64,000 nucleotides of DNA, from positions 1 through 64,000 of the forward strand of contig NZ_CACRUY010000010.1 of assembly GCF_902652685.1 (NCBI RefSeq), written 5' to 3'. Positions 41,977 to 50,482 of this stretch are shown here, one piece after another; positions within the stretch are counted from its first letter, which is position 1, and the number at the start of each line of letters is the position of its first letter. Below the pieces are notes generated by a model, which worked only from the letters and a program-made list of their open reading frames with translations, did no database searches and was not told the origin of the DNA. The DNA is from Mycobacterium sp. Marseille-P9652. Its GTDB lineage: Bacteria > Actinomycetota > Actinomycetes > Mycobacteriales > Mycobacteriaceae. The position numbers were made by a program, and so were the translations under genes.

Positions 41977-43221
41977 ATGTCGGAAACGTTGACGGACAAC
42001 GCGACCCGGGCGACTCACGGGGTTCCCGACTACCCGATGGCCAGGCGGGCGAGTTGTCCCTTCGCCCCGCCCCCGGACGTGATGGCGCTCGCCGCCGACG
42101 CGCCGCTGTCGAGAGTCCGGATCTGGGACGGCAGCACCCCGTGGCTCGTCACGGGTTACGAGCAGGTGCGCGAACTCTTTTCGGATTCCCGCGTGAGCGT
42201 CGACGACCGCCTGCCGGGCTTCCCGCACTGGAATGCGGGCATGGTGTCAACCGTCCACAAGCGGCCCCGGTCGGTCTTCACCGCCGATGGCGAGGAGCAC
42301 ACCCGCTTCCGGCGGATGCTGTCGAAGCCGTTCACGTTCAAGCGGGTCGAAGCCCTCCGCCCCTTCATCCAGCAGGTCACCGACGACCACATCGATGCCA
42401 TGCTGGCCGGACCGCAACCCGCCGACCTCGTCGCCGCGATCGCCCTGCCGGTCCCGTCCCTGGTGATCAGCCAGCTGCTAGGGGTGCCGTACGAAGACGC
42501 CGAGATGTTCCAGCACCACGCCAACGTGGGGCTGGCCCGGTATGCCACGGGCGAGGACACCGTCAAGGGCGCGATGAGCCTGCACTCCTACCTCGCCCGG
42601 CTCGTGGAGGCCAAAATGGAATCCCCCGCCGAGGACGCGGTGTCCGACCTCGCCGAGCGGGTGAAGGCGGGCGAGCTGAGCGTCAAGGAGGCCGCCCAGC
42701 TGGCCACCGGGCTGCTCATCGCCGGCCACGAGACCACCGCCAACATGATCGGCCTCGGAGTCCTTGCGCTGCTGCAAAATCCGGACCAGCTGGCCGTTCT
42801 GCGCGACGCCGAAGAGCCCAAGATCATCGCCAGTGCGGTCGAGGAGCTGCTGCGCTATCTCAGCATCATCCAGAACGGCCAGCGGCGAATCGCGCTGGAG
42901 GACATCCATATCGCCGGCGAGACCATCAGCGCCGGCGACGGCATCATCATCGACCTGGCCCCCGCCAACTGGGATGCGGACGCGTTCTCCGAGCCCGAAC
43001 GGCTGTATCTGCACCGCTCGAACGCGGACCGCAACGTCGCATTCGGTTACGGCCGCCACCAATGTGTGGGCCAGCAGCTTGCGCGCGCGGAGCTGCAGAT
43101 CGTGTACCGCACGCTGCTTCGCCGTGTCCCGACGCTGGCGCTGGCCATCCCGTTCGAGCAGGTGCCCTTCAAAGACGACCGCCTGGCCTACGGCGTCTAC
43201 GAGCTACCGGTGACCTGGTAA
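41977..43221 (+). CDS. Cytochrome P450
   Basis: 414 residues from ATG 41977. I-helix AGHETT, K-helix EELLRY (ExxR) and heme loop FGYGRHQCVG with Cys363 as the iron ligand. Soluble bacterial class with ferredoxin partner; the N-terminal segment has no membrane helix. It is CYP105-like in general wording, but I do not assign a family number. It should hydroxylate a substrate worked on by the downstream hydrolases and SDR. Confidence 0.9.
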   Translation: MSETLTDNATRATHGVPDYPMARRASCPFAPPPDVMALAADAPLSRVRIWDGSTPWLVTGYEQVRELFSDSRVSVDDRLPGFPHWNAGMVSTVHKRPRSVFTADGEEHTRFRRMLSKPFTFKRVEALRPFIQQVTDDHIDAMLAGPQPADLVAAIALPVPSLVISQLLGVPYEDAEMFQHHANVGLARYATGEDTVKGAMSLHSYLARLVEAKMESPAEDAVSDLAERVKAGELSVKEAAQLATGLLIAGHETTANMIGLGVLALLQNPDQLAVLRDAEEPKIIASAVEELLRYLSIIQNGQRRIALEDIHIAGETISAGDGIIIDLAPANWDADAFSEPERLYLHRSNADRNVAFGYGRHQCVGQQLARAELQIVYRTLLRRVPTLALAIPFEQVPFKDDRLAYGVYELPVTW

Positions 43222-43253
43222 CCGGACTGATACCAATTCCGAATGGAGGGTCG

Positions 43254-44432
43254 ATGATGACGACTTCTACGAGCACCGTTTCGCTCTACCCGCCCGGCGG
43301 CTTTGGCGCACCGAAGGATCGGCGCGGGCACGCCCGCGACAGCAAGGTGGGACTGCCGGAGGGGACGGTGGTGTTCTCCGCCGACAACCACATCTCCTTG
43401 GCGGATGACATCTTCTACGAGCGCTTCCCGGAGGAGTTCAAGGAGAAGGCGCCGCGTATCTGGTACGAGGAGGGCGCCTACCAGGTCGGGCGCAAGGGAC
43501 AGTCGTTCCTGCCCGGCGACTTCAGCGCGGTCCTCATGCAGTACGACGACCTGCCCGGCGCCGCGAGCACCAACATCGAGGCCCGCATCCAGGAGCTGCG
43601 GGAGGACGGCGTCGACAAGGAGCTGGCCTTCCCCAACGCCGTGCTCGCCCTGTTCCACTACCCGGACAAAAAGCTTCGCGAGCTGACGTTCCGGATCTAC
43701 AACGAGTACATCGCCGAGCTCCAGGAACGCTCGGGCGGCCACTTCTACGGGGCCGGGCTGATCAACTGGTGGGACCCGGCCGGCACCCGCCGCACGCTGG
43801 ACGAATTGAAGTCGTTGGGACTCAAGACCTTCCTCATGCCGCTGAACCCGGGCAAGGACGACGACGGCAATCCGATCGACTACTCGTGCCGCGCCATGAG
43901 CGCGGTCTGGGACGAGATCGAGGCCTCCGGCCTCCCGGTCACGCACCACATCGGCGAGACCCCGCCGAAGAGCCCCTGCGAGTTCAACAGCGTGGTCGTC
44001 GGGATGATGATCAACATCGACGGGTTCCGGGAAACGTTCTCCAAGTACATCTTCGGGGGCATCCTTGACGAGCACCCCGGCCTGCGCATCGGTTGGTTCG
44101 AGGGCGGAATTTCCTGGGTGCCATGGGCGCTGCAGGACGCCGAGCACCTCGTGGCGTCGTATCAGCACATGTTCAACCGATCGCTGCAGCACGACGTGCG
44201 GTACTACTGGGACAACCACATGAGCGCGTCGTTCATGGTCGACCCCCTCGGCCTGGAACTGATCGACCGGATCGGCGTCGACAAGGTCATGTGGTCCAGC
44301 GACTACCCGCACAACGAAAGCACTTTCGGCTACTCGGAGAAGTCCCTGGCCGCCGTGGTCGACGCCGTCGGCCCGGCGAACGCGGTGAAGATCGTCAGCG
44401 ACAACGTGACGAAGTTCCTGGGGCTGCAGTGA
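43254..44432 (+). CDS. Amidohydrolase_2-family TIM-barrel hydrolase
   Basis: 392 residues from ATG 43254; ATG 43257 fits GGAGG spacing slightly better. FSADNHISLAD at the front, THHIGETPP mid-barrel, and WSSDYPHNESTFGYS with the Asp-x-x-His near the end follow the COG2159 (ACMSD-like) pattern. The first metal motif is DNH rather than HxH. Members decarboxylate or hydrolyse ring-derived acids. It overlaps the following M24 gene by 4 bases. Confidence 0.82.
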   Translation: MMTTSTSTVSLYPPGGFGAPKDRRGHARDSKVGLPEGTVVFSADNHISLADDIFYERFPEEFKEKAPRIWYEEGAYQVGRKGQSFLPGDFSAVLMQYDDLPGAASTNIEARIQELREDGVDKELAFPNAVLALFHYPDKKLRELTFRIYNEYIAELQERSGGHFYGAGLINWWDPAGTRRTLDELKSLGLKTFLMPLNPGKDDDGNPIDYSCRAMSAVWDEIEASGLPVTHHIGETPPKSPCEFNSVVVGMMINIDGFRETFSKYIFGGILDEHPGLRIGWFEGGISWVPWALQDAEHLVASYQHMFNRSLQHDVRYYWDNHMSASFMVDPLGLELIDRIGVDKVMWSSDYPHNESTFGYSEKSLAAVVDAVGPANAVKIVSDNVTKFLGLQ

Positions 44433-45676
44433 CCACCGTCGCGCCGGCGCCGGAAGGCGCCGGCCTGGTGATCCCCGAGACGCCGGACCCGGCGCGGCTG
44501 CGCCGCGAGACCGGCGCGCGGCTGCGCTCGGCGATGACCGCGCGCGGCGTGGACGCGATGATCCTGCTGGGTAACAGCGCCGTCGTGTACGCCACGGGCA
44601 CCAGTTGGCCGCTCGGCGACGCCGGGCTTTCGTACGTCGAGCGACCGGTCGCCGTGGTGCTCGCCGACGACGAATGGCCGCATCTGTTCCTGCCCTACCG
44701 CGAGGGCGCGGCGCAGGAAGCGGAGTTGCCCGCCGACCACGTCCACGGACCGGTGTACCTCGAATTCGACGAGGGCGTGCGCAATTTCGCGCGCCTGCTG
44801 GCCGAGCTCATCCCGGCCGGGGCGGTGCTGGCGGTCGACGAGTGCACCGGCGCGATGTCACGCGCGGCGACGTCGCTCTTCCCCGGCGGCGCGCCCGCCG
44901 ACGCGTCGGCGATCGTGAGCGCCGCCAAGGTCGTCAAGACGCCGGACGAACTGGCCTGCATCCGCACCGCCATCCGGATCACCGACGAGGCCATGATCGA
45001 CGTGGACAAGGCGCTGGCTCCCGGCATCCGCCAGAGCGACCTGTCGGCGAGCTTCTTGCGCCGGGCGTTCGAATTGGGCGCCATGGCCAGCATGCTCGAG
45101 CCGATCTGGCAGGTGATGCCGCCCAGCAAGGCCGAGGGCGTGTGGACAACACACGGCGACCTGGCGCTGCCGTTGTTGAGCACCGAGCGGGAACTGGCCG
45201 AGGGCGACGTGCTGTGGACCGACGTCAGCATCACCTACCGCGGCTACTGCTCCGACTTCGGGCGAACCTGGATCGTCGGCCGCAATCCGTCACCCCGGCA
45301 GCAGGCGCAGTTCCACCGGTGGTCGGAGATCATGACCGCGGTCCTGGACGTCGCGCGGGCCGGCGTGACCGCCGGTGACCTCGGCCGGGCCGCCACGGCC
45401 GCCAACGACGGCCGCAAGCCGTGGTTGCCCCACTTCTACCTCGGCCACGGCATCGGCGTGAACGCGGCCGAAATGCCAATGATCGGAACCGATCTCGGTC
45501 AGGCCTTCGACGACGACTTCGTGCTGCAACCGGGCATGGTGCTGGTCCTCGAGCCCGTGGTCTGGGAGGACGGCACCGGCGGATACCGCAGCGAAGAGGT
45601 CGTGGTGATCACCGAGGAGGGCTGGATCAAGTTGACCGACTACCCGTACGACCCCTATGGCTCCCATGTCAGTTGA
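44429..45676 (+). CDS. M24-family metallopeptidase (Xaa-Pro aminopeptidase-like), intact site
   Basis: 415 residues from GTG 44429. A creatinase-type N-terminal domain precedes the pita-bread domain. All five metal ligands are readable: Asp in LWTDVSITY, Asp in CSDFGRTW, His in GHGIGVN, Glu in VLEPVVW and Glu in SEEVVVI. It may cleave an amide or C-N bond, like creatinases, rather than peptides. It overlaps by 20 bases a second M24 gene whose site is destroyed. Confidence 0.87.
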   Translation: MTTVAPAPEGAGLVIPETPDPARLRRETGARLRSAMTARGVDAMILLGNSAVVYATGTSWPLGDAGLSYVERPVAVVLADDEWPHLFLPYREGAAQEAELPADHVHGPVYLEFDEGVRNFARLLAELIPAGAVLAVDECTGAMSRAATSLFPGGAPADASAIVSAAKVVKTPDELACIRTAIRITDEAMIDVDKALAPGIRQSDLSASFLRRAFELGAMASMLEPIWQVMPPSKAEGVWTTHGDLALPLLSTERELAEGDVLWTDVSITYRGYCSDFGRTWIVGRNPSPRQQAQFHRWSEIMTAVLDVARAGVTAGDLGRAATAANDGRKPWLPHFYLGHGIGVNAAEMPMIGTDLGQAFDDDFVLQPGMVLVLEPVVWEDGTGGYRSEEVVVITEEGWIKLTDYPYDPYGSHVS

Positions 45677-46784
45677 GGTTTGCCCGGACGAGACCGCCCT
45701 GAGGCTGGGGCGCCGGGAGCGGGCGCTGGAGCAGATGGCGGCGCACGACCTCGACGTCCTCGTGCTCGGGCGTCAGGCCAACGTCCGCTACGTCACCGGG
45801 ACGCCGCAGCTATGGGTCGCCGGGACGCGGCCGTTCGGTCCCGGCTGCGTGCTGGTGCGCGCGACGGGCGCGGTCCACCTGCTGAGCACGTGGGACGAGG
45901 GGGTGCCCGACGACATCCCGCACGAAAACCTCTACGGCATCTCGTGGAACCCGATGACCACCATGGCGGTGCTGGGGCGCATCGACGGTGCGGCCACCGC
46001 CCGCCGCGTCGGAACCGACGCCCTTTCACCGGCTTTCGCGAAGCTGCTGCCGACCGCGTTCCCCAACGCCGAGCTGGTCGACGGTGAACTCGCGATGCGT
46101 GCGGCCCGGCGCGTCAAGACGGCCGACGAGGTGGCCGCCATACGGAACGCCATCGCGGTCGCCGAGTCGGGTCTGGCGGCCGCCGTGGCCGAACTGCACC
46201 CGGGGGTGCGCGAGCAAACGCTGGCCGGCGCGATGATCGAGGCGATGGCCGCCGGCGGGGTGAGCACGCCGTCGAACCAGGACGTCGCGTGGGTGACGTC
46301 CCGTGACCACCCGTGGCGGCGCGTCGATGGCGGCGGCCGCGTCAATGACGGTGACCTGGTGGCGTTCTCGGCCGGGGTGCTCGCCGGCGGCTACATGGGT
46401 GAGGTCGGGCGCACCTGGCCCGCGGGCAGTGGTCGGGGCGCCGCGCCTCTCTACCGCCGGTGGGACGACCTCTGGGCCGGGCTGCTCAGCGCGTGCCGGC
46501 CGGACGCACCCACAAGCGACCTGCTGGCCGCCTACGAGGCCGCGGGGGAGCCGCCGCCGCCGATGCCGGTGGCCCGGGGCCTGGGCATGGGCTTCGACCC
46601 GCCCGTCGTCTCCCAGCGCCTGCCGGAGACCGCGGCCGGCGACCGGCTGGAGCCGGAAATGGTGCTGGCCGTGACGGGTTACGTCTGGGAGCCCGGGGTG
46701 GGTGCCGTCTTCGGGCGCGAGGCGGTCCTCATCACGGCTGACGGCGCGGAGGTGCTGACCTCCAGCCCCGCCTGGCGGGGATGA
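45657..46784 (+). CDS. Degenerate M24-family protein, likely inactive partner
   Basis: 375 residues from ATG 45657; ATG 45666 is possible. The M24 fold is retained (GRRERALEQMAAHDLDVLVL, RRVKTADEVAAIRNAI), but metal positions have changed. LWTD becomes AFSA, SDFGRT becomes GEVGRT, GHGIG becomes ARGLG, and LEP becomes VTG. Only Glu in FGREAVLI remains clearly. Overlap with the intact gene suggests a heteromeric complex in which this copy is structural or regulatory. Confidence 0.8.
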   Translation: MAPMSVEVCPDETALRLGRRERALEQMAAHDLDVLVLGRQANVRYVTGTPQLWVAGTRPFGPGCVLVRATGAVHLLSTWDEGVPDDIPHENLYGISWNPMTTMAVLGRIDGAATARRVGTDALSPAFAKLLPTAFPNAELVDGELAMRAARRVKTADEVAAIRNAIAVAESGLAAAVAELHPGVREQTLAGAMIEAMAAGGVSTPSNQDVAWVTSRDHPWRRVDGGGRVNDGDLVAFSAGVLAGGYMGEVGRTWPAGSGRGAAPLYRRWDDLWAGLLSACRPDAPTSDLLAAYEAAGEPPPPMPVARGLGMGFDPPVVSQRLPETAAGDRLEPEMVLAVTGYVWEPGVGAVFGREAVLITADGAEVLTSSPAWRG

Positions 46785-46793
46785 TCGACTCCG

Positions 46794-47603
46794 GTGACGA
46801 TCGATCCGTCCACGATTCTGCTGACGGGGCGCGTCGCGGTCGTGACCGGCGCCGGCTCCGGTATCGGCCGCGGGGTCGCGGCGGGGATGGCCGCCTTCGG
46901 GGCCCGAGTGGCGATCTGGGAGCGCGACCCGCAGACCTGCGCGGCCGCCGCGGAATCGATTGGCGCGCTCGGGATCGTCACGGACGTTCGGGACAGCGCT
47001 CAGGTCGACGCCGCGCTGCAGCGCACGACCGCCGAACTCGGTACGCCCACGATCCTGGTGAACAACGCCGGCGGCGTGTTCTCCTCCCCGTTGCTGGACA
47101 CGAGCGAAAACGGTTGGGACGCCTTGTACAAGGCCAACCTCCGGCACGTCCTGCTGTGCACCCAGCGGGTCGCGCGTGAGCTCGTGTCGGCGAAGCTGCC
47201 GGGCAGCGTCATCTCGCTGACGTCGATCGAGGGCGTCCGCGCCGCCCCCGGTTATGCCGCGTACGCCGCGGCGAAGGCCGGCGTCATCAACTACACGAAA
47301 ACCGCCGCGCTGGAACTCGCGACCCACGGCATCCGGGTCAACGCGATCGCGCCCGACATCACGCTCACCGAGGGGCTGGAGCGCCTCGGCGGTGAAGGGG
47401 CGCTGACCGGCATGAAAAGCGTTGTGCCAATGGGCCGTCCCGGGCATGTCGACGAGATCGCCGGTGTGGCCGTGTTTCTTGCGTCCGACATGGCGGCCTA
47501 CCTGACCGGGCAGACGCTCCACGTCGACGGCGGCACGCACGCGGCGGGCGGCTGGTACCACGACCCGCTGACTGGGGACTACCGGCTCGGGCCGTCGGGT
47601 TAG
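46794..47603 (+). CDS. SDR oxidoreductase ending the P450 operon
   Basis: 269 residues from GTG 46794, 9 bases after the M24-like gene. TGAGSGIGRGVA, NNAGG, SIEG, YAAYAAAKAG (Tyr-x3-Lys) and YLTGQTLHVDGG. It is a classical SDR, probably NAD(P)-dependent, and may oxidise the alcohol produced by the P450. It is followed by a long inverted repeat and the convergent SDR at 47714. Confidence 0.85.
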   Translation: MTIDPSTILLTGRVAVVTGAGSGIGRGVAAGMAAFGARVAIWERDPQTCAAAAESIGALGIVTDVRDSAQVDAALQRTTAELGTPTILVNNAGGVFSSPLLDTSENGWDALYKANLRHVLLCTQRVARELVSAKLPGSVISLTSIEGVRAAPGYAAYAAAKAGVINYTKTAALELATHGIRVNAIAPDITLTEGLERLGGEGALTGMKSVVPMGRPGHVDEIAGVAVFLASDMAAYLTGQTLHVDGGTHAAGGWYHDPLTGDYRLGPSG

Positions 47604-47631
47604 CTCACCGCCGGCCCGGGCTCTCCTGCAT

Positions 47632-47695
47632 CACCGAACGTGTGCGTTATGTACGGTTTGCGCGAGACTTTCGTCCATAGGCCCCACGTTCGGTG
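47632..47695. terminator. 11-bp inverted repeat with 42-base loop between convergent SDR genes
   Basis: CACCGAACGTG (47632-47642) and CACGTTCGGTG (47685-47695) are perfectly complementary. It lies in the 110-base gap between the stops of two convergent genes, so a structural terminator for both is likely. It recalls GAACGTG...CACGTTC intergenic elements seen in other mycobacteria. Confidence 0.5.
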
Positions 47696-47713
47696 GACAA
47701 ATGGACCGAGCTT

Positions 47714-48544
47714 TCAGTGATTCCATCCCTCGGCGGCCTGGTCGTCGAAGGTGCGGTCGATGCGTTCGAACCTGCGGCGAACCGACGCCTGGGCCGCTCG
47801 GTGCGGCAGGACGTACAACCGGTTGGCGAGGATTGCGTCGGCGGTGAGCCGCGCGACCTCCTCGACTCCCACGCCCTCGTCCTGCGTCGGCAGCTCGCCG
47901 CCCGCCGCCTCGGGTGAAGATGCCAGCCCGTAGTCGGCGCCGCGAATCCGTTCCGAATTGGAGACCAGCTTGGTGTCGACGACCATCGGGCACAGCACCG
48001 ACACCCCGATGCCGTTGGGCTTGACCTCGCGGGCCAGGGTCTCGGCGAGCCCGACGACGCCGTACTTCGCGACGCCGTAGGCACCGAGCCCCGCGTTGGG
48101 CACCAATCCGGCGAACGATGCGGTGAAGGCGATATGACCGCCGGTGCCCTGCTCGAGCAGCCGCGGCAGGAACGCCTCGACGGCGTGGATCGAACCCCAC
48201 AGGTCGATGTCGATCACCCACCGCCAGTCGTCGTGCGTCATCTGCGCGATCGGGCCGGCGACCACGATGCCGGCGTTGCTGAAGACGACGTCGACGCTAC
48301 CGAGCAGGCGGAAAGCCTCGTCAGCGAGATGACGCACCTCGCTAAGGTGGCGGACGTCGCACAGCACACCGTGCGCGTCAAAACCGTTGGCCCTCAGATG
48401 CTGCACGGCCAACTCCAGCGAAGGCTTGTCGACGTCGCCGAGCACCACCCGAGCGCCGCGGCGCCGGGACTCGGTCGCCGTCGCCAGTCCGATGCCGCTT
48501 GCCCCGCCGGTGACAACCGCCCCGCGTCCCGCAAATCCGTCCAT
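47714..48544 (-). CDS. SDR oxidoreductase
   Basis: 276 residues from ATG 48544. TGGASGIGLATA cofactor motif, GDVDKPS acidic end favouring NAD, SNAGIV, ASFAG Ser, and YGVAK catalytic Tyr/Lys. It follows the mycofactocin-type SDR gene by 11 bases in the same direction, so both may be expressed from the promoter carrying site E. The C-terminal tail of about 50 residues after the fold is charged and of unknown use. Confidence 0.83.
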   Translation of the reverse strand: MDGFAGRGAVVTGGASGIGLATATESRRRGARVVLGDVDKPSLELAVQHLRANGFDAHGVLCDVRHLSEVRHLADEAFRLLGSVDVVFSNAGIVVAGPIAQMTHDDWRWVIDIDLWGSIHAVEAFLPRLLEQGTGGHIAFTASFAGLVPNAGLGAYGVAKYGVVGLAETLAREVKPNGIGVSVLCPMVVDTKLVSNSERIRGADYGLASSPEAAGGELPTQDEGVGVEEVARLTADAILANRLYVLPHRAAQASVRRRFERIDRTFDDQAAEGWNH

Positions 48545-48555
48545 ACGACGGAACC

Positions 48556-49395
48556 CTATTTCAGGCAGCCGCCCGCATCGACGGGCAGGGTGACACCGGT
48601 GATGTAGCGGGACTCATCGGATGCCAGGAATAGAACCGCGTTGCTGATGTCCTGCGGCTCCACCCACGGAATCGGCAGGGTGTGGAACAGCTGGCAGATC
48701 GGGGCCATGTCGTCGGGCCCCGGGTTCTCCAGGTCGGGGCGGAACATCTTGAACGTGCCGTCGTTGTGGAGCATCGGCGTCTTCACGTGGGTCGGATGCA
48801 CGGAGTTGACGCGAATCATGTGCTGCCCCAATTCGACCGCGAAAGCCCGCATCAGCCCGACCACCCCGTGTTTGGCGGCGACGTAGTGACCGGTGTGCGG
48901 GTAGGCCTTCAGGCCTCCGACGGAACTGGTCAACACGATCGATCCGCCGCGCCCGCCAGAGAGGATGTGCGGCACAGCGGCTTTCACCGTCTTCCACACC
49001 CCGGACAGGTTGACGTCGATCATCTGCGACCAATCCGCCTCGCTGGTCTTGTCCAGCGTCTCGCCGCCGTTGCCGATGCCGGCATTGGCAACAACGATGT
49101 CCAGGCGGCCCAACTGCTCGACGCCCGCGTCGACGGCGGCCTTCATGGCGTCGTAGTCGCGCACGTCGACCTCGGCCGTGAAGATGCGGCGGTTGTGGCC
49201 CTTGACGAGGTCCGCTGTCTCGGCGAGGTCCTCGGGCGTCGACGCCGGGATGGTGGTGTTCTCGACGATGGGCTTGCAGACGTCGATGGCGATGATGTCG
49301 GCGCCTTCCTGCGCCAGCCGCACCGCGTGGCTGCGGCCCTGGCCCCGCGCGGCCCCGGTGATGAAAGCGACCTTGCCTTCGACGCGTCCCGTCAT
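48556..49395 (-). CDS. Mycofactocin-coupled SDR oxidoreductase
   Basis: 279 residues from ATG 49395. The opening GKVAFITGAARGQGRSHAVR and DIIAIDVCKP are hallmarks of the mycofactocin-dependent SDR group, which has an insertion after the second strand (here ENTTIPASTPEDLAETADLV) that shields a non-exchangeable NAD. Catalytic Ser in TSSVGG and Tyr/Lys in YVAAKHG. Known members pass electrons from an alcohol to mycofactocin. No mft biosynthesis gene is in the window. Promoter site E lies about 140 bases upstream. Confidence 0.88.
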   Translation of the reverse strand: MTGRVEGKVAFITGAARGQGRSHAVRLAQEGADIIAIDVCKPIVENTTIPASTPEDLAETADLVKGHNRRIFTAEVDVRDYDAMKAAVDAGVEQLGRLDIVVANAGIGNGGETLDKTSEADWSQMIDVNLSGVWKTVKAAVPHILSGGRGGSIVLTSSVGGLKAYPHTGHYVAAKHGVVGLMRAFAVELGQHMIRVNSVHPTHVKTPMLHNDGTFKMFRPDLENPGPDDMAPICQLFHTLPIPWVEPQDISNAVLFLASDESRYITGVTLPVDAGGCLK

Positions 49396-49531
49396 GCCTG
49401 CCCTCGTTTCCTGACCCGGGCGGCATGCCCCCACGGGTCACCCGACCGATGCCGCCTTCTGCACTCTGTCATCGGCGCCCGACGAGTGTCAATGCCGAAT
49501 CCGTTTTTGTCATCTCGCACTCTCATCACGA

Positions 49532-49546
49532 GAGAGGCACATTCTC
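49532..49546. promoter_or_regulatory. Site E: GAGAGGCACATTCTC, relaxed copy of the regulon box
   Basis: It keeps GAGA-N5-ATTCTC of sites A-C with a different centre, and equals site D (63105) at 14 of 15 bases. An extra CTCTC half-site lies just upstream. It is in the 195-base gap upstream of the leftward mycofactocin-type SDR. Confidence 0.6.
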
Positions 49547-49590
49547 GCGACGGCACGCCGAACCGGTCAGTGCTGCGGGGTGGCTGGCGG

Positions 49591-50307
49591 CTAGCCGACG
49601 AATCCTCGTGAGCAGAAGTCCCACACCTCGTCGGCGGTGATGGGATGAACGGTCGCATCGTCGGAACCGCCGCTGGACTGGGCGATGAACATCACAGTCT
49701 GCATCGTCATCGCCGCGACGCGCTTCGGATTCACGCCCGAGCGAAGTTCGCCCGCGTCACCGGCGGCCTCCATGAGCTCCGTCAGCAAAGCCAGCAACGG
49801 CGCATGAGCGATCTTGACCTCGGCCGGATGCGTGACCAGCAACCGCGGCGCGAAGTCGGTGAACAGCGGCCGCTTGGCCGTCGGGTCGGGCCGGGAGGCC
49901 TCGTAAAGCAGCTCGACGGCCACCTTGAGCCGCTCCAGCGGATCTGAATGGCTCTCCGTGGCGGCGCGGATCTGGTCCGCCGACCGGCTCAGCGCGTCTT
50001 CGAAGAGGGCCAGGAGAAGTTCGTGCTTGCCGTCAAACTGCAGGTAGAAGCTGCGCAGCGACTGACGTGAGCGGTCGACGACCTCCTGCACGGTAAAGTC
50101 TGTGCTGCCCTTCTCGATGATGATGGCTTGCGCCGCGTCGAGAAATCGCTGAACGCGTTGGGCCGCCCGCAGTTTCGCGGTCTTGATGGACCGCTCGACC
50201 GCGCGCTGCTTCCAGGCCGGTTCTTCGCTCGGGCTTGTCACGGCCGGCTCGCCTGATTGCCGTGCAGGGAGAACATGATTGGACTCTACCGGAGAACGCC
50301 GTGACAT
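49591..50307 (-). CDS. TetR-family regulator, candidate master of the GAGAATAGTATTCTC regulon
   Basis: 238 residues from ATG 50307; GTG 50328 adds seven. The N-terminal ~40 residues are a basic, disordered-looking extension. DNA-binding domain: RVQRFLDAAQAIIIEKGSTD, then VQEVVDRSRQSLRSFYLQFDGKHELL, an unusual recognition helix for TetR proteins. The C-terminus ends WDFCSRGF. It is divergent from the acyl-CoA dehydrogenase, with the perfect palindrome (site B) between, which indicates autoregulation. The ligand is probably an acyl-CoA or substrate of the pathway. Confidence 0.85.
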   Translation of the reverse strand: MSRRSPVESNHVLPARQSGEPAVTSPSEEPAWKQRAVERSIKTAKLRAAQRVQRFLDAAQAIIIEKGSTDFTVQEVVDRSRQSLRSFYLQFDGKHELLLALFEDALSRSADQIRAATESHSDPLERLKVAVELLYEASRPDPTAKRPLFTDFAPRLLVTHPAEVKIAHAPLLALLTELMEAAGDAGELRSGVNPKRVAAMTMQTVMFIAQSSGGSDDATVHPITADEVWDFCSRGFVG

Positions 50308-50363
50308 CGCTGCGCTCGACCCCCTCACGGATGCCGTGTCTGAGATTGTAACTTTCTCGATGT

Positions 50364-50378
50364 GAGAATAGTATTCTC
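50364..50378. promoter_or_regulatory. Site B: perfect palindrome GAGAATAGTATTCTC
   Basis: Identical to site A over 15 bases. TTGTAA (50346-50351) and TAGTAT (50369-50374) with a 17-base gap form a rightward promoter whose -10 lies inside the palindrome. It is between the TetR gene and the divergent acyl-CoA dehydrogenase. Confidence 0.8.
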
Positions 50379-50482
50379 TTACATTCGCTTATGGAAGCGG
50401 AAATGTTTAGAAGGACTCGTGCCGCGCGCGGAAATCGCGATCTACCGTCCGCGCACACGCGCAGCAATTCGCGGGGAGCGCC

